64,000 bases of DNA, taken from Glacieibacterium frigidum (GTDB lineage Bacteria > Pseudomonadota > Alphaproteobacteria > Sphingomonadales > Sphingomonadaceae). The notes under the pieces are model-generated. The model did not search any database. It was not told the DNA's origin and was given only the letters and a program-made list of their open reading frames with translations. Location: positions 1-64,000 of the forward strand of contig NZ_VJWA01000001.1 of the NCBI RefSeq assembly GCF_007097155.1, given 5' to 3'. Shown here in pieces: positions 10,114 to 19,496 of the stretch. Numbering within the stretch: position 1 is the first letter of the stretch; the number at the start of each line of letters is the position of its first letter. The translations under genes were made by a program, and so were the position numbers.

Positions 10114-11124
10114 ATGGGCCTCGGTTTCGACTTCGACCTGACGGTGATCTGGGCGGGCATCCTGGCGTTCGCAGTGTTCGCCTACGTCGTGATGGACGGC
10201 TTCGACCTCGGTATCGGCATCCTGTTCCCGCTGCTCGATCCGGGGCAGCAGCGCGACGCGACGATGAACTCGGTCGCGCCGGTGTGGGACGGCAACGAGA
10301 CCTGGCTGATCCTCGGCGGCGGCGGGCTGATGGCGGCGTTCCCGCTGGCGTACGCGATCATCCTGCCGGCGGTGTACGTGCCGCTGATCGCGATGCTGCT
10401 CGGGCTGGTGTTCCGCGGCGTCGCGTTCGAATTCCGCTGGCGGACGACCCGCCAGCCGATCTGGGATTTCGCCTTCTTCGCGGGCTCGGTCGTCGCGGCT
10501 TTCACGCAAGGGGTCGTGCTCGGCGCGGTGCTGCAGGGCATCTCGGTCGAGGGGCGCAGCTATTCGGGCCTGTGGTGGGAGTGGCTGTCGCCCTTCAGCC
10601 TGTTGTGCGGCGCGTCGGTGGTCATCGGCTACGGCCTGCTCGGCGCGTGCTGGCTGATCTATCGCACCGAAAACGAGCTGCAGGACCGTGCGTACCGCCT
10701 CGCCTGGCTGTTCGGCATCGGCACCTCGGTGGCGGTCGTCGCGGTCAGCCTCGCGACGCCCTTCCTCGAGGCCGAGTACTACAAGCGCTGGTTCAGCGCG
10801 CCCGGCATCTATGTCCTGTCGCCGATCCCGCTGCTCGCGGGTGCCGCGGCGCTGGGCTTCTTCCGCGCGCTTTCCAAGCGGGCGGAGCTCGCGCCGTTCC
10901 TCCTTGCGCTGGCGCTGTTCCTGCTCAGCTTCATCGGGCTGGGGGTCAGCATGTTCCCCTATCTCGTCCCCGGCGAGATCACGATCTGGCAGGCCGCGGC
11001 CCCCGCCAAGAGCCAGATGTTCATGCTGGTCGGCACCGCGGTGATGGTGCCGGTCATCATCGCCTACTCGGCCTATGCCTACTGGGTGTTCCGCGGCAAG
11101 GTCGGCCACGAGGGCTATCATTGA
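10114..11124 (+). CDS. cydB: cytochrome bd-type quinol oxidase subunit II (CIO type)
   Basis: A 336-residue integral membrane partner of CydA. The N-terminal FVVMDGFDLGIG-like motif (YVVMDGFDLGIGILFP), then WDGNETWLILGG, RGVAFEFRW and the late SMFPYLVPGEITIWQAA are all CydB signatures. About eight hydrophobic helices are evident. The ATG starts one base after the cydA stop, so the two are surely co-transcribed. A short DUF2474 reading frame follows within a few bases. No cydDC maturation genes are in the window. Confidence 0.93.
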   Translation: MGLGFDFDLTVIWAGILAFAVFAYVVMDGFDLGIGILFPLLDPGQQRDATMNSVAPVWDGNETWLILGGGGLMAAFPLAYAIILPAVYVPLIAMLLGLVFRGVAFEFRWRTTRQPIWDFAFFAGSVVAAFTQGVVLGAVLQGISVEGRSYSGLWWEWLSPFSLLCGASVVIGYGLLGACWLIYRTENELQDRAYRLAWLFGIGTSVAVVAVSLATPFLEAEYYKRWFSAPGIYVLSPIPLLAGAAALGFFRALSKRAELAPFLLALALFLLSFIGLGVSMFPYLVPGEITIWQAAAPAKSQMFMLVGTAVMVPVIIAYSAYAYWVFRGKVGHEGYH

Positions 11125-11128
11125 GGCT

Positions 11129-11233
11129 TTGGCATTGAAGGCGCGCCAACTCGCGTGGTTCGTCGGCATCTGGGCGGCGAGCGTCGCGGCACTGGGCGCG
11201 GTCGGCTGGCTGATCCGGCTGTGGCTGCTCTGA
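11129..11233 (+). CDS. DUF2474-family small membrane protein (bd oxidase accessory)
   Basis: A 34-codon frame too short for routine calling. From TTG 11129 (or TTG 11135) it encodes a single hydrophobic helix, with WFVGIWAASVAALGAVGWL in the middle and a basic start. This is the pattern of DUF2474 proteins, which sit directly after cydB in CIO-type operons, as CydX does in E. coli. It begins four bases after the cydB stop. Its role is probably to stabilise the oxidase. The weak start codon lowers certainty about the exact first residue. Confidence 0.7.
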   Translation: MALKARQLAWFVGIWAASVAALGAVGWLIRLWLL

Positions 11234-11289
11234 CCGCGCGCCTTGCCCTCACCGCGCGGCTTGGCTATTGACCGCCGCTCTTCACCCCT

Positions 11290-11374
11290 GCGGGCGTGGC
11301 GGAATTGGTAGACGCGCTGGTTTTAGGTACCAGTATCGAAAGATGTGGGGGTTCGAGTCCCTTCGCCCGCACCA
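11290..11374 (+). tRNA. tRNA-Leu (anticodon UAG)
   Basis: A complete 85-base tRNA with encoded CCA. The acceptor arm GCGGGCG pairs with CGCCCGC, the D-loop carries GGAATTGGTAGAC, the anticodon stem CTGGT/ACCAG encloses TTTAGGT with anticodon TAG, a short variable arm follows, and the T-arm holds GGTTCGAGTCC. Anticodon UAG reads CUA-type leucine codons. It lies just before tig. Confidence 0.96.
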
Positions 11375-11407
11375 CACCGTCGCTCCCAAAACCAGACGAG
11401 TTGCCAG

Positions 11408-12988
11408 ATGCGCATTGCCGAGACGTTGAACGAGGGCCTTCGCCGCGAGTATAGCGTGCACATCCCGGCCGCCGCGCTGACCGCCAAGATCGACGCCAAG
11501 GCGGTCGAGGTCGCGAAGCAGGTCAAGATGCCCGGCTTCCGCCCCGGCAAGGTGCCGCTCAACCTCGTCAAGAAGATGCACGGCCAGGCGCTGCGCGGCG
11601 AGGCTGTCCAGGCCGCGGTCAACGAGAGCGTCCAGCAGCTCCTCAGCGAGCATAACCTGCGCCCCGCGATGCAGCCGCAGGTCGACCTGACCAGCGACGG
11701 TGCGGTCAACGACGACATCGACTTCAACGTCGCGCTCGAAGTCCTGCCGACGATCGAGACGCCGAACATCGAGGGCCTGACGCTCGAGAAGCTGATCGTC
11801 GAGCCGTCGGACGAGGAGCTGAACTCCGCGCTGAACCGCCTGCGCGACCAGCAGAAGCAGTTCGAGGCCGCCCCCGCCGACCATGCCGCCGCCGATGGCG
11901 ACGCGGTGCTGGTCGACTTCGTCGGCTCGGTGAACGGCAAGGAATTCGACGGCGGCAAGGGCCTCGGCCAGCGCATCGTGCTCGGTGCGGGCCAGCTCAT
12001 CCCCGGTTTCGAGGAGCAGCTGATCGGCGCCAAGGCGGGCGACGAGCGCACCGTCAAGGTGACCTTCCCCGAGGATTACAACGTCGCGACCCTCAAGGGT
12101 AAGGCCGCCGAGTTCGCGGTCACCGTCAACGAGGTGCAGACCGCCGCCGAAGGCGCGCTCGACGACGAGTTCGCCAAGTCGCTGGGCCTCGACAGCCTCG
12201 ACGGGCTGAAGGAGATCCTGAAGGATCAGCTGACCAGCGAGCTCGAGGGGCTGACGCGCACCCACATGAAGCGCAAGCTGCTCGACACGCTGGCCGCCAA
12301 CCACGACTTCGCGGTGCCGCAGTCGATGGTCGACGCCGAGTTCGAGCAGATCTGGCAGCAGCTCGAGCACGAAGCGAGCCACGAGGCCGACAAGGACGAG
12401 GCGATGGCGCGCATCGAGACCGAGCGCGGCGATTACCGCCGCATCGCCGAACGTCGCGTGCGCCTGGGCCTGCTGCTGTCGGAGATCGGCCAGCAGGGCG
12501 GCGTCGTCGTCACCCAGGCCGAGATGAACCGCCTGATCGCGCAGGAGGCCAGCCGCTACCCCAACGAGCAGCAGCAGGTCGTCAAGTATTTCCAGGAGAA
12601 TGCGATAGCGGCCGCCCAGCTGCGCGCGCCGCTCTACGAGGACAAGGTCGTCGATTACCTGATCGGCAAGGCGACGATCACCGAGCGCAACGTGACGCGC
12701 GAGGCGCTGACCGCCGAGATCGAGAGCGACGACGAGACACCCGGCCACGTCCATGGTCCCGACTGCAATCACGATCACGACCACGGCCATGATCACGCGC
12801 ACGAGGCGCCCGCCGTCGCCGCCAAGCCCGCCAAGGCACCGCGCGCCAAGAAGCCCAAGGTCGAGACCGCGGCCGAGCCGCAGCTCGCCGATGCCGGCCC
12901 TGCCAGCCCCGAGGCGACGCTCAGCGACGAGCCCGTCGCCGCGGTGAAGCCCAAGCGCACGAAGAAGGCCGCCGACCCCGCTGCGTGA
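11408..12988 (+). CDS. tig: trigger factor, ribosome-associated chaperone
   Basis: A 526-residue folding chaperone and peptidyl-prolyl isomerase. The ribosome-binding signature GFRPGKVP is at about residues 43-50, the FKBP-type domain at about 150-240 ([28 protein letters not shown]), then the helical C-domain. Beyond the usual end there is a His/Asp-rich stretch at residues 447-465 ([11 protein letters not shown]) and a Lys/Ala/Pro tail, making it about 90 residues longer than E. coli Tig. The tail could bind metal. The clpP and clpX genes follow, the usual proteostasis cluster. Confidence 0.95.
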   Translation: MRIAETLNEGLRREYSVHIPAAALTAKIDAKAVEVAKQVKMPGFRPGKVPLNLVKKMHGQALRGEAVQAAVNESVQQLLSEHNLRPAMQPQVDLTSDGAVNDDIDFNVALEVLPTIETPNIEGLTLEKLIVEPSDEELNSALNRLRDQQKQFEAAPADHAAADGDAVLVDFVGSVNGKEFDGGKGLGQRIVLGAGQLIPGFEEQLIGAKAGDERTVKVTFPEDYNVATLKGKAAEFAVTVNEVQTAAEGALDDEFAKSLGLDSLDGLKEILKDQLTSELEGLTRTHMKRKLLDTLAANHDFAVPQSMVDAEFEQIWQQLEHEASHEADKDEAMARIETERGDYRRIAERRVRLGLLLSEIGQQGGVVVTQAEMNRLIAQEASRYPNEQQQVVKYFQENAIAAAQLRAPLYEDKVVDYLIGKATITERNVTREALTAEIESDDETPGHVHGPDCNHDHDHGHDHAHEAPAVAAKPAKAPRAKKPKVETAAEPQLADAGPASPEATLSDEPVAAVKPKRTKKAADPAA

Positions 12989-13070
12989 CCGCGAGCGGGC
13001 GGCGCGGGCGGGGGGCTTGAACGCAGGCCCGTTCGCGCCGATGTTGTCGGTTCAGCCCAGCGGAGCCTTC

Positions 13071-13712
13071 ATGCCCTTCCAGAACGACCCCAGCGCCATG
13101 CTCGTCCCCATGGTCATCGAGCAATCGAACCGCGGCGAGCGTAGCTTCGACATCTTCTCGCGCCTGCTGCGCGAGCGCATCGTCTTCGTCACCGGCCAGG
13201 TCGAGGACAACATGGCCTCGCTGATCGTCGCGCAGCTGTTGTTCCTCGAATCGGAGAATCCGAAGAAGGACATCGCGATGTACATTAACTCTCCGGGCGG
13301 CGTGATCACCGCCGGCATGGCGATCTACGACACGATGCAATACATCCGCCCCAAGGTCGGCACGGTCTGCGTCGGTCAGGCGTCGTCGATGGGCAGCTTC
13401 CTGCTCGCCGCCGGTGAGCCGGGGATGCGAGTCGCGCTGAAGAATGCGCGCATCATGATCCATCAGCCGTCGGGCGGCAGCCAGGGCATGGCTGCCGACA
13501 TCGAGATCCAGGCGCGCGAGATCCTGCGTGTCCGGCATGCGCTGAACGAGCTCTACGCCAAGCATACCGGTCAGGAGCTCGACACGATCGAGCGCGCGAT
13601 GGACCGCGACAAGTTCATGTCGGCCGAGGAAGCGATGGCTTTCGGCCTGATCGACGCGATCCACGACAAGCGTCCGGCGCCCTTGGAAGAGGGCGGCCTG
13701 CGGGCGGCGTAA
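13071..13712 (+). CDS. clpP: ATP-dependent Clp protease proteolytic subunit
   Basis: A 213-residue serine protease that forms the tetradecameric ClpP barrel. The triad is visible: Ser106 in GQASSMGS, His131 in MIHQPSG and Asp180 in MDRDKF, matching E. coli spacing. The ATG at 13071 is preceded by GGAG five bases upstream; a longer in-frame reading from TTG 13017 has no such support. It pairs with ClpX encoded 120 bases downstream to degrade unfolded and tagged proteins. Confidence 0.95.
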   Translation: MPFQNDPSAMLVPMVIEQSNRGERSFDIFSRLLRERIVFVTGQVEDNMASLIVAQLLFLESENPKKDIAMYINSPGGVITAGMAIYDTMQYIRPKVGTVCVGQASSMGSFLLAAGEPGMRVALKNARIMIHQPSGGSQGMAADIEIQAREILRVRHALNELYAKHTGQELDTIERAMDRDKFMSAEEAMAFGLIDAIHDKRPAPLEEGGLRAA

Positions 13713-13831
13713 TCGACTATCTCATGCGCCGTTAACCCATGACGGTGCTTATTGCGTTATTGTGACGGATACGCGGCTTGCCGCCGTGTGCCGTGTGCCG
13801 CTAGACTGTCTGGCGGCCGGAGAGGAAACCC

Positions 13832-15082
13832 ATGACCAAGTTGAGTGGCGGGGACTCGAAGAACACGCTCTACTGCTCGTTCTGCGGGAAGAGCCAGCAC
13901 GAGGTCCGCAAGCTGATCGCGGGCCCGACGGTGTTCATCTGCGACGAGTGCGTCGAGCTGTGCAACGACATCATCCGCGAGGAAACCAAGACGGCTTTGG
14001 TCAAGACCAAGGACGGCGTGCCGACCCCGCGTGAGATTGCCAAGCACCTCGACGACTATGTCATCGGCCAGGCACACGCCAAGCGCGTGCTCGCGGTCGC
14101 GGTGCACAACCACTACAAGCGGCTGAACCACGGTGCCAAGGGCGCCGAGGTCGAGCTGGCGAAGTCGAACATCCTGCTCGTCGGCCCGACCGGCTGCGGC
14201 AAGACCCTGCTCGCCCAGACGATGGCGCGCCTGCTCGACGTGCCGTTCACGATGGCCGACGCGACGACGCTGACCGAGGCCGGATATGTCGGCGAGGATG
14301 TCGAGAACATCATCCTCAAGCTGCTCCAGGCGTCCGACTATAACGTCGAGCGGGCGCAGCGCGGCATCGTCTACATCGACGAGATCGACAAGATCAGCCG
14401 CAAGGCCGACAACCCCTCGATCACCCGCGACGTGTCGGGTGAGGGCGTCCAGCAGGCGCTCCTCAAGATCATGGAGGGCACCACCGCCTCCGTGCCGCCG
14501 CAGGGCGGGCGCAAGCATCCGCAGCAGGAGTTCCTGCAGGTCGACACGACGAACATCCTGTTCATCTGCGGCGGTGCCTTCAACGGTCTCGAGAAGATCA
14601 TCGGCGACCGTCTGCAGGGCAAGTCGATCGGTTTCGGCGCGCATGTCGCCGGCCCCGACGAGCGCCGCACCGGCGCGATGCTGCGTCAGTGCGAGCCCGA
14701 GGACCTGCTGCGCTTCGGCCTGATCCCCGAGTTCATCGGCCGTCTGCCGGTGATCGCGACGCTCGAGGACCTCGACGAGCCCGCGCTGATCAAGATCCTG
14801 ACCGAGCCCAAGAATGCGCTGTCGAAGCAGTACGGCCGCCTGTTCGAGATGGAAGGCGTCAAGCTGAGCTTCGAGATCGACGCGCTGTCGGCGATCGCCA
14901 AGCGCGCCATCGAACGCAAGACCGGCGCGCGCGGCCTGCGCTCGATCATGGAGTCGATCCTGCTCGACACGATGTTCGACCTGCCCGGCCTCGAGAATGT
15001 CGAGGAGGTCATCGTCGACAAGGATGTCGTCGCCGGTATCAAGGAGCCGGTGCGCGTCCCGCTGAAGGAAAAGGCGGCCTAA
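13832..15082 (+). CDS. clpX: Clp protease ATP-binding subunit ClpX
   Basis: A 416-residue AAA+ unfoldase. The zinc-binding domain has Cys15, Cys18, Cys37 and Cys40 (CSFC and CDECVELC). The AAA+ module shows Walker A GPTGCGKT, Walker B YIDEIDKI and the pore region [12 protein letters not shown]-type ClpP-docking is represented by [11 protein letters not shown] purine-rich GAGAGGAAA precedes the ATG. Length and order after clpP are standard. It works with ClpP in the cytoplasm. Confidence 0.97.
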   Translation: MTKLSGGDSKNTLYCSFCGKSQHEVRKLIAGPTVFICDECVELCNDIIREETKTALVKTKDGVPTPREIAKHLDDYVIGQAHAKRVLAVAVHNHYKRLNHGAKGAEVELAKSNILLVGPTGCGKTLLAQTMARLLDVPFTMADATTLTEAGYVGEDVENIILKLLQASDYNVERAQRGIVYIDEIDKISRKADNPSITRDVSGEGVQQALLKIMEGTTASVPPQGGRKHPQQEFLQVDTTNILFICGGAFNGLEKIIGDRLQGKSIGFGAHVAGPDERRTGAMLRQCEPEDLLRFGLIPEFIGRLPVIATLEDLDEPALIKILTEPKNALSKQYGRLFEMEGVKLSFEIDALSAIAKRAIERKTGARGLRSIMESILLDTMFDLPGLENVEEVIVDKDVVAGIKEPVRVPLKEKAA

Positions 15083-15091
15083 CGCGGCGCG

Positions 15092-15340
15092 ATGGTCACC
15101 CATCCATCGCGCCCACGGGCTGCGGTTTGAAATCTACACCGACGATCACGAACCGCCGCACGTCCATGTCAGTGGGGACGGCGAATTGAAGGTCGTCATC
15201 CGGGGTCTGACGGCCTGCCCGAACTTGTCTATGCTATCGCGATGAAGACAGCCCAGCGCCGCCGCGCGATGGATGTCATCCGGGACGAGCAGGCAAACTT
15301 TCTGGCTACATGGCAGGCGATACACGGGAGCGGAGAATGA
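15092..15340 (+). pseudogene. DUF4160-family protein, frameshifted
   Basis: Three reading-frame pieces join into one DUF4160 protein of about 82 residues. The start MVT is in one frame; after an extra base in the CCC run at about 15099-15101, [20 protein letters not shown] and [14 protein letters not shown] continue in another frame. Near 15204-15208 a missing base returns to the first frame, giving DGLPELVYAIAMKTAQRRR and the end WQAIHGSGE. The PPHVHV motif is diagnostic of the family. As sequenced, a TGA at 15128 ends translation early. The last codons overlap the DUF2442 gene (ATGA), the usual partner. Either a real pseudogene or two sequencing errors. Confidence 0.75.
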
Positions 15341-15681
15341 CCGCGCATTGGTCCGACGCCCAGATCGACGCCGCGACGGCACGTGGCGAGGCAATGCTGG
15401 CGACCGAGCCCCGCGCCCGCGCCGCTCGCTATGATGCTGCGGCGGACCGCATCGTCATTGATCTCGTCAACGGTACCAGCTTCGCATTTCCGCCGCGGCT
15501 GGCGCAGGGCCTTCGGGACGCCAGTGCGGCCGATCTTGCCGAGGTCGAAGTCGCGGGCGCCGGTTTCGGGCTGCACTGGGAGCGCCTCGACACCGACTTC
15601 TCGGTACGCGGCCTGCTTGAGGGCCGATTCGGTACGCGCGCCTGGATGGACCAGTTGAACCTCGCCGTTGCAGCGGAGTAG
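15337..15681 (+). CDS. DUF2442-family protein
   Basis: A 114-residue protein with the DUF2442 pattern: DRIVIDLVNGTSFAFPP, a helical middle, then GFGLHWERLDTDFSVRGLL. DUF2442 genes are often paired with DUF4160 genes, and here the ATG overlaps the end of the broken DUF4160 frame. An in-frame ATG at 15310 exists, but 15337 matches the overlap and has GGAGCGGAGA upstream. Biochemical function is not established; a toxin-antitoxin-like role has been suggested for such pairs only by arrangement. Confidence 0.75.
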   Translation: MTAHWSDAQIDAATARGEAMLATEPRARAARYDAAADRIVIDLVNGTSFAFPPRLAQGLRDASAADLAEVEVAGAGFGLHWERLDTDFSVRGLLEGRFGTRAWMDQLNLAVAAE

Positions 15682-15765
15682 CGGTGGCCACTCGCCTGCG
15701 GCGATTGCCGGCGCTATGAAGCGGCAACGTCGCGCGGGCTTGCCGACGACAGCCCAGGACCTGAT

Positions 15766-17490
15766 TTGACCTCGCTCTATCACCGCTACGCCCTTCACAT
15801 CGCCGATGCCCTCGCCGCGCTCGTCGCGGCAGGCGATCTGCCGCCGGGGCTCGACACGTCGGCCGTGACCGTCGAGCCGCCGCGGGACCCGACGCACGGC
15901 GACCTGTCGACCAATGCCGCGATGGTGCTGGCCAAGCCTGCGGGCATGAAACCCCGCGATATCGCCATGGCGCTGGCGCAGAAGCTCGCTCGGCTGCCTG
16001 AGGTCGAGACGGCCGAGGTCGCGGGGCCGGGGTTTCTCAACCTGCGGCTGCGCGCCGGCGAGTGGCAGGACGAGCTGCGCGCCATCCTGACCGCGAAGAC
16101 CGAGTACGGGCGCTCGACGATGGGCGCGGGGCGGCCGGTCAATGTCGAATATGTCTCGGCGAACCCGACGGGCCCGATGCACATGGGGCATTGCCGGGGC
16201 GCCGTGGTCGGCGATGCGCTCGCCAGCCTGATGGCGTTCGCGGGCTTCGCGGTGACGCGCGAATATTACATCAACGACGCGGGCGGGCAGGTCGATACGC
16301 TCGCGCGGTCGGCGCACCTGCGCTACCGCGAGGCGCTTGGGGCGACCATCGAGATCCCCGAGGGCCTGTATCCGGGCGACTATCTGGTCCCCGTCGGCCA
16401 GGCGCTGGCGGCCGAGTTTGGTGACACCTACGTCGCGGCCCCCGAGACCGAGTGGCTGGTTCTGTTCCGCACGCGCACCGTCGCGTTGATGATGGAGCTG
16501 ATCCGCGCCGATCTCGCACTGCTCGGCATCCGGCAGGACGTGTTCTTCGCCGAAAGCTCGCTGGGCGACGCGGTGCAGGCGGCGCTCGACGATCTGGCCG
16601 CGAAGGAGCTGATCTACGAGGGCGTCCTCGAGGCCCCCAAGGGCGAAGGTCATGACGATTGGGAGCCGCGCCCGCAGACGCTGTTCCGCGCCAGCGATTT
16701 CGGCGACGACAGCGACCGCGCGCTCAAGAAGTCCGACGGCAGCTGGACCTATTTCGCGGGCGACGTCGCGTACCACTACAACAAGCTGCGGCGCGGCTTC
16801 GTCGATCTGGTCGACCTGTTCGGCGCGGACCACGGCGGCTACGTCAAGCGCATGCAGGCGGCGGTCAAGGCGCTGAGCGGCGGCAGCGTCAACCTCGACG
16901 TCAAGATCGTCCAGATGGTTCGGTTGTTCCGTTCCGGCGAGCCGGTCAAGATGTCGAAGCGGTCGGGATCGTTCGTGACGCTCGCCGACGTCGTGCGCGA
17001 GGTCGGCAAGGACGTCGTGCGCTTCATCATGCTGACCAAGAAGTCCGACAGTCAGCTCGATTTCGACTTCGCCAAGGTCGTCGAGCAGTCGCGCGACAAT
17101 CCGGTCTTCTACGTCCAGTACGCCCATGCGCGCATCCGCTCGGTCGAGCGGCGCGCGGCGACAGCGGGCATGGTTTTGCCCGAGCCCGACCTGACCCTGC
17201 TCGATGCCGAGGAACTGGGGCTGGTGCGCTTTGCGGCGCAATGGCCGCGGATCGTCGAGGCGGCGGCGGCGACGCGCGAGCCGCACCGCATCGCCTTCTA
17301 CCTCGGCGACCTCGCGGCGGCGTTCCATTCGCTGTGGAACCGCGGCAACGACGATGCGTCGCGGCGGCTGGTCATCGAGGACAATGCCGCGCTGACCGCG
17401 GCACGACTGGCGCTGGCACGCGGGGTCGGGCACGTTATCGCCAGCGGCCTCGCGGTGATGGGGGTCGAGCCCGCCGAGGAGCTGCACTGA
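15766..17490 (+). CDS. argS: arginine--tRNA ligase
   Basis: A 574-residue class I aminoacyl-tRNA synthetase. The HIGH-type motif is HMGH in [13 protein letters not shown] near residue 140, and the KMSKS-type motif is KMSKRSG near 396. The N-terminal tRNA-recognition domain ([13 protein letters not shown]) and the C-terminal anticodon-binding helices ([13 protein letters not shown]) are in place. The start is TTG 15766, with AGGAC a few bases upstream; no ATG gives a complete N-terminus. The stop overlaps the ATG of the next gene (TGATG), linking it to the SPOR and nagZ genes. Confidence 0.95.
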   Translation: MTSLYHRYALHIADALAALVAAGDLPPGLDTSAVTVEPPRDPTHGDLSTNAAMVLAKPAGMKPRDIAMALAQKLARLPEVETAEVAGPGFLNLRLRAGEWQDELRAILTAKTEYGRSTMGAGRPVNVEYVSANPTGPMHMGHCRGAVVGDALASLMAFAGFAVTREYYINDAGGQVDTLARSAHLRYREALGATIEIPEGLYPGDYLVPVGQALAAEFGDTYVAAPETEWLVLFRTRTVALMMELIRADLALLGIRQDVFFAESSLGDAVQAALDDLAAKELIYEGVLEAPKGEGHDDWEPRPQTLFRASDFGDDSDRALKKSDGSWTYFAGDVAYHYNKLRRGFVDLVDLFGADHGGYVKRMQAAVKALSGGSVNLDVKIVQMVRLFRSGEPVKMSKRSGSFVTLADVVREVGKDVVRFIMLTKKSDSQLDFDFAKVVEQSRDNPVFYVQYAHARIRSVERRAATAGMVLPEPDLTLLDAEELGLVRFAAQWPRIVEAAAATREPHRIAFYLGDLAAAFHSLWNRGNDDASRRLVIEDNAALTAARLALARGVGHVIASGLAVMGVEPAEELH

Positions 17491-18362
17491 TGGCGCGCCG
17501 CGATGACGATTACGACGACGACGATGTGCCGTGGCTCGCCGAAGTCGAGGAGGAGCGCCCGGCTTCGACCTCGGTGTCGCAGCGCAAGCTGATCGGCGGC
17601 ATCGCGCTGTTCGCGGCGCTGCTGGCGCTGATCATCGGCGGCGTCTGGGCGATCACCTCGGGCCAGCGCGAGGGCGGCAGCTCGGGCGAGGTCGCGGTGA
17701 ATGCCGAGGACGTGCCGCTGATCCCCGCCGACCCCGGCCCGTATAAGGTCCGCCCGGCCGATCCCGGCGGCATGCAGATCGACGGCGCCGGCGACACGAT
17801 GTACGCGGCCGGCGAGGGTGCCGACGTCGGCGGCGCGCTCGACCCAGGCGCGTTGCCCGAGGATCCGATGCCGCGTCCCGGCACGGCGGCCGCCCAGCCC
17901 GAGGACCTGCTCCCCGCCGAGGGCGCGTCGGCGCAGGTCGCGATTCCGCCCGCGCGCGGCACCGTGGCGCCCGCCGCAGGAGCCTCGGCGCAGGTCGCCA
18001 TTCCGCCCGTGCGGACACCTGCTGCTCCGCCACCGGTGCCGGTCGCCAAGCCTGCGCCGCTGAAGCCGCTGCCCAAGCCCGTTGCGCCCGTCGCCGGCAC
18101 GCCTCCGGCCAAGCCGTCGACCGGCAGTGCCGCGCTCCAACTCGGCGCCTTCTCGTCGAGCGCCGCCGCCGACACCGCGTGGAAGGACCTGACCAAGCGC
18201 TTCACCTACCTCGGCGGCCTGAGCAAGGCGGTCGGCAAGGTCGAGCGTGACGGCAAGACGCTGTATAGGCTGCGCGCCACCGGCGTCACCGACGCCGCCA
18301 AGGCCGCCGACCTGTGCGCGCGCCTGAAGGTCGCGGGCGAAGACTGTCTGGTCGCGCCATGA
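17490..18362 (+). CDS. SPOR-domain membrane protein
   Basis: A 290-residue protein with a short acidic cytoplasmic start (DDDYDDDDVP), one transmembrane helix at about residues 34-54, a long Ala/Pro-rich periplasmic linker with two copies of ASAQVAIPP, and a C-terminal SPOR domain from about 212 (ALQLGAFSSSAAADTAW to DCLVAP). SPOR domains bind glycan strands stripped of peptide stems at the division septum. The neighbouring nagZ, overlapping by ATGA, fits a cell-wall theme. It probably acts in division, like FtsN-type proteins, but the exact role is unknown. Confidence 0.85.
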   Translation: MARRDDDYDDDDVPWLAEVEEERPASTSVSQRKLIGGIALFAALLALIIGGVWAITSGQREGGSSGEVAVNAEDVPLIPADPGPYKVRPADPGGMQIDGAGDTMYAAGEGADVGGALDPGALPEDPMPRPGTAAAQPEDLLPAEGASAQVAIPPARGTVAPAAGASAQVAIPPVRTPAAPPPVPVAKPAPLKPLPKPVAPVAGTPPAKPSTGSAALQLGAFSSSAAADTAWKDLTKRFTYLGGLSKAVGKVERDGKTLYRLRATGVTDAAKAADLCARLKVAGEDCLVAP

Positions 18363-19384
18363 CGCCGCTGTTCCTCGGAATGAGCGGTCCGGTGCTGACC
18401 GACGACGAGCGCGCGCTGTTCGCCGCCGCCGACCCGGCCGGGTACATCGTCTTCAAGCGCAACTGCGTCGATCCGGGCCAACTGCTCGCGCTGACCGATG
18501 CCTTGCGCGATCTGGCAGGCCGCAACGTGCCGATCCTGATCGACCAGGAGGGCGGGCGCGTTGCGCGGCTCGGGCCGCCGCACTGGCCGGTGTTCCCCGC
18601 CGCGGCTGCATTCGGTGCGCTGTACGACCGCGCGCCGATCTCGGCGATCCAGGCGGCACGGCTGAATGCCGAGGCGATCGCGCTGACGCTGCGCGGCGTC
18701 GGGGTCAACGTCGACTGCCTGCCGCTGCTCGACGTCCCGCAGCCCGGAGCGCACGGCATCATCGGCGACCGCGCCTATGCCGCCGACCCGCAGTGGATCG
18801 CGGCACTCGGCAAGGCGACGCTCGACGGCCTGCGCGCGCGCGGCGTCTGCGGGGTGATCAAGCATATCCCCGGCCACGGCCGCGCGATGGTCGACAGCCA
18901 CCTCGACCTGCCCGTCGTCGACGCGTCGCGCGAGGAACTGGAGACAGACTTCGCACCGTTCCGCGACCTGAACGATGCGCCGATGGCGATGACCGCGCAC
19001 GTCGTCTACACCGCGCTCGACGCCGCGCGGTGCGCGACCATGTCACCGGTGGTCATCGACCTGATCCGCAGCGACATCGGCTTCGACGGGCTGTTGATGT
19101 CCGACGACCTCGGCATGCAGGCACTCGGGCACGGCGCTTCGGGCAGCAACGGCACCAACGACTTCGGCGCCCGCGCGCTCGACAGCCTTGCCGCCGGTTG
19201 CGACATCGCGCTCCACTGCTCCGGCGACTTCGCCGAGATGCGCGCGATCGTCGAGGCGGGGCCGGTGATGACAACGCAAGCCACGCGCCGCCTCGATGCC
19301 GCGATGGCGTGGGCCGCGACCCCCGACCCCCGCGAGATCGCCGACCTCGTCGCCAACCGCGATGCCTTGCTGGCGCTTGCCTAA
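18359..19384 (+). CDS. nagZ: beta-N-acetylhexosaminidase NagZ
   Basis: A 341-residue family-3 glycoside hydrolase that removes GlcNAc from muropeptides during cell-wall recycling in the cytoplasm. Visible are IDQEGGRVARL, the catalytic-loop KHIPGHGRAMVDSHLDLP near residues 170-187 (His/Asp acid-base pair), and the nucleophile Asp in LLMSDDLGM near 246. There is no signal peptide. The ATG overlaps the stop of the SPOR gene. A dispersed repeat begins immediately after its stop. Confidence 0.92.
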   Translation: MTPLFLGMSGPVLTDDERALFAAADPAGYIVFKRNCVDPGQLLALTDALRDLAGRNVPILIDQEGGRVARLGPPHWPVFPAAAAFGALYDRAPISAIQAARLNAEAIALTLRGVGVNVDCLPLLDVPQPGAHGIIGDRAYAADPQWIAALGKATLDGLRARGVCGVIKHIPGHGRAMVDSHLDLPVVDASREELETDFAPFRDLNDAPMAMTAHVVYTALDAARCATMSPVVIDLIRSDIGFDGLLMSDDLGMQALGHGASGSNGTNDFGARALDSLAAGCDIALHCSGDFAEMRAIVEAGPVMTTQATRRLDAAMAWAATPDPREIADLVANRDALLALA

Positions 19385-19496
19385 CCCCTCCCCTTCAGGG
19401 GAGGAGCGAGAGACGCCGCAGGCGGGGTGGCGGGGCTGGCCGTGAACGCCGATCGTCCCCACCCCCCGGCCCCCTCCCCTAAAGGGGATGGGGAAG
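19384..19496. repeat. class A GC-rich inverted repeat, nagZ-scpA junction
   Basis: The left hairpin CCCCTCCCCTTCAGGGGAGG is followed by AGCGAGAGACGCCGCAGGCG and GGGGTGG, and the right half has CCCCACCCCCCGG then CCCCTCCCCTAAAGGGGATGGGG. Left and right halves are imperfect inverted copies. The right half is read through as the N-terminal codons of scpA. Confidence 0.85.

Noticed and set aside
11233-11260. CCGCGCG ... CCGCGCGG stem after the DUF2474 gene as a terminator
   Set aside because: Self-complementary GC runs are common here and no T-tract follows.
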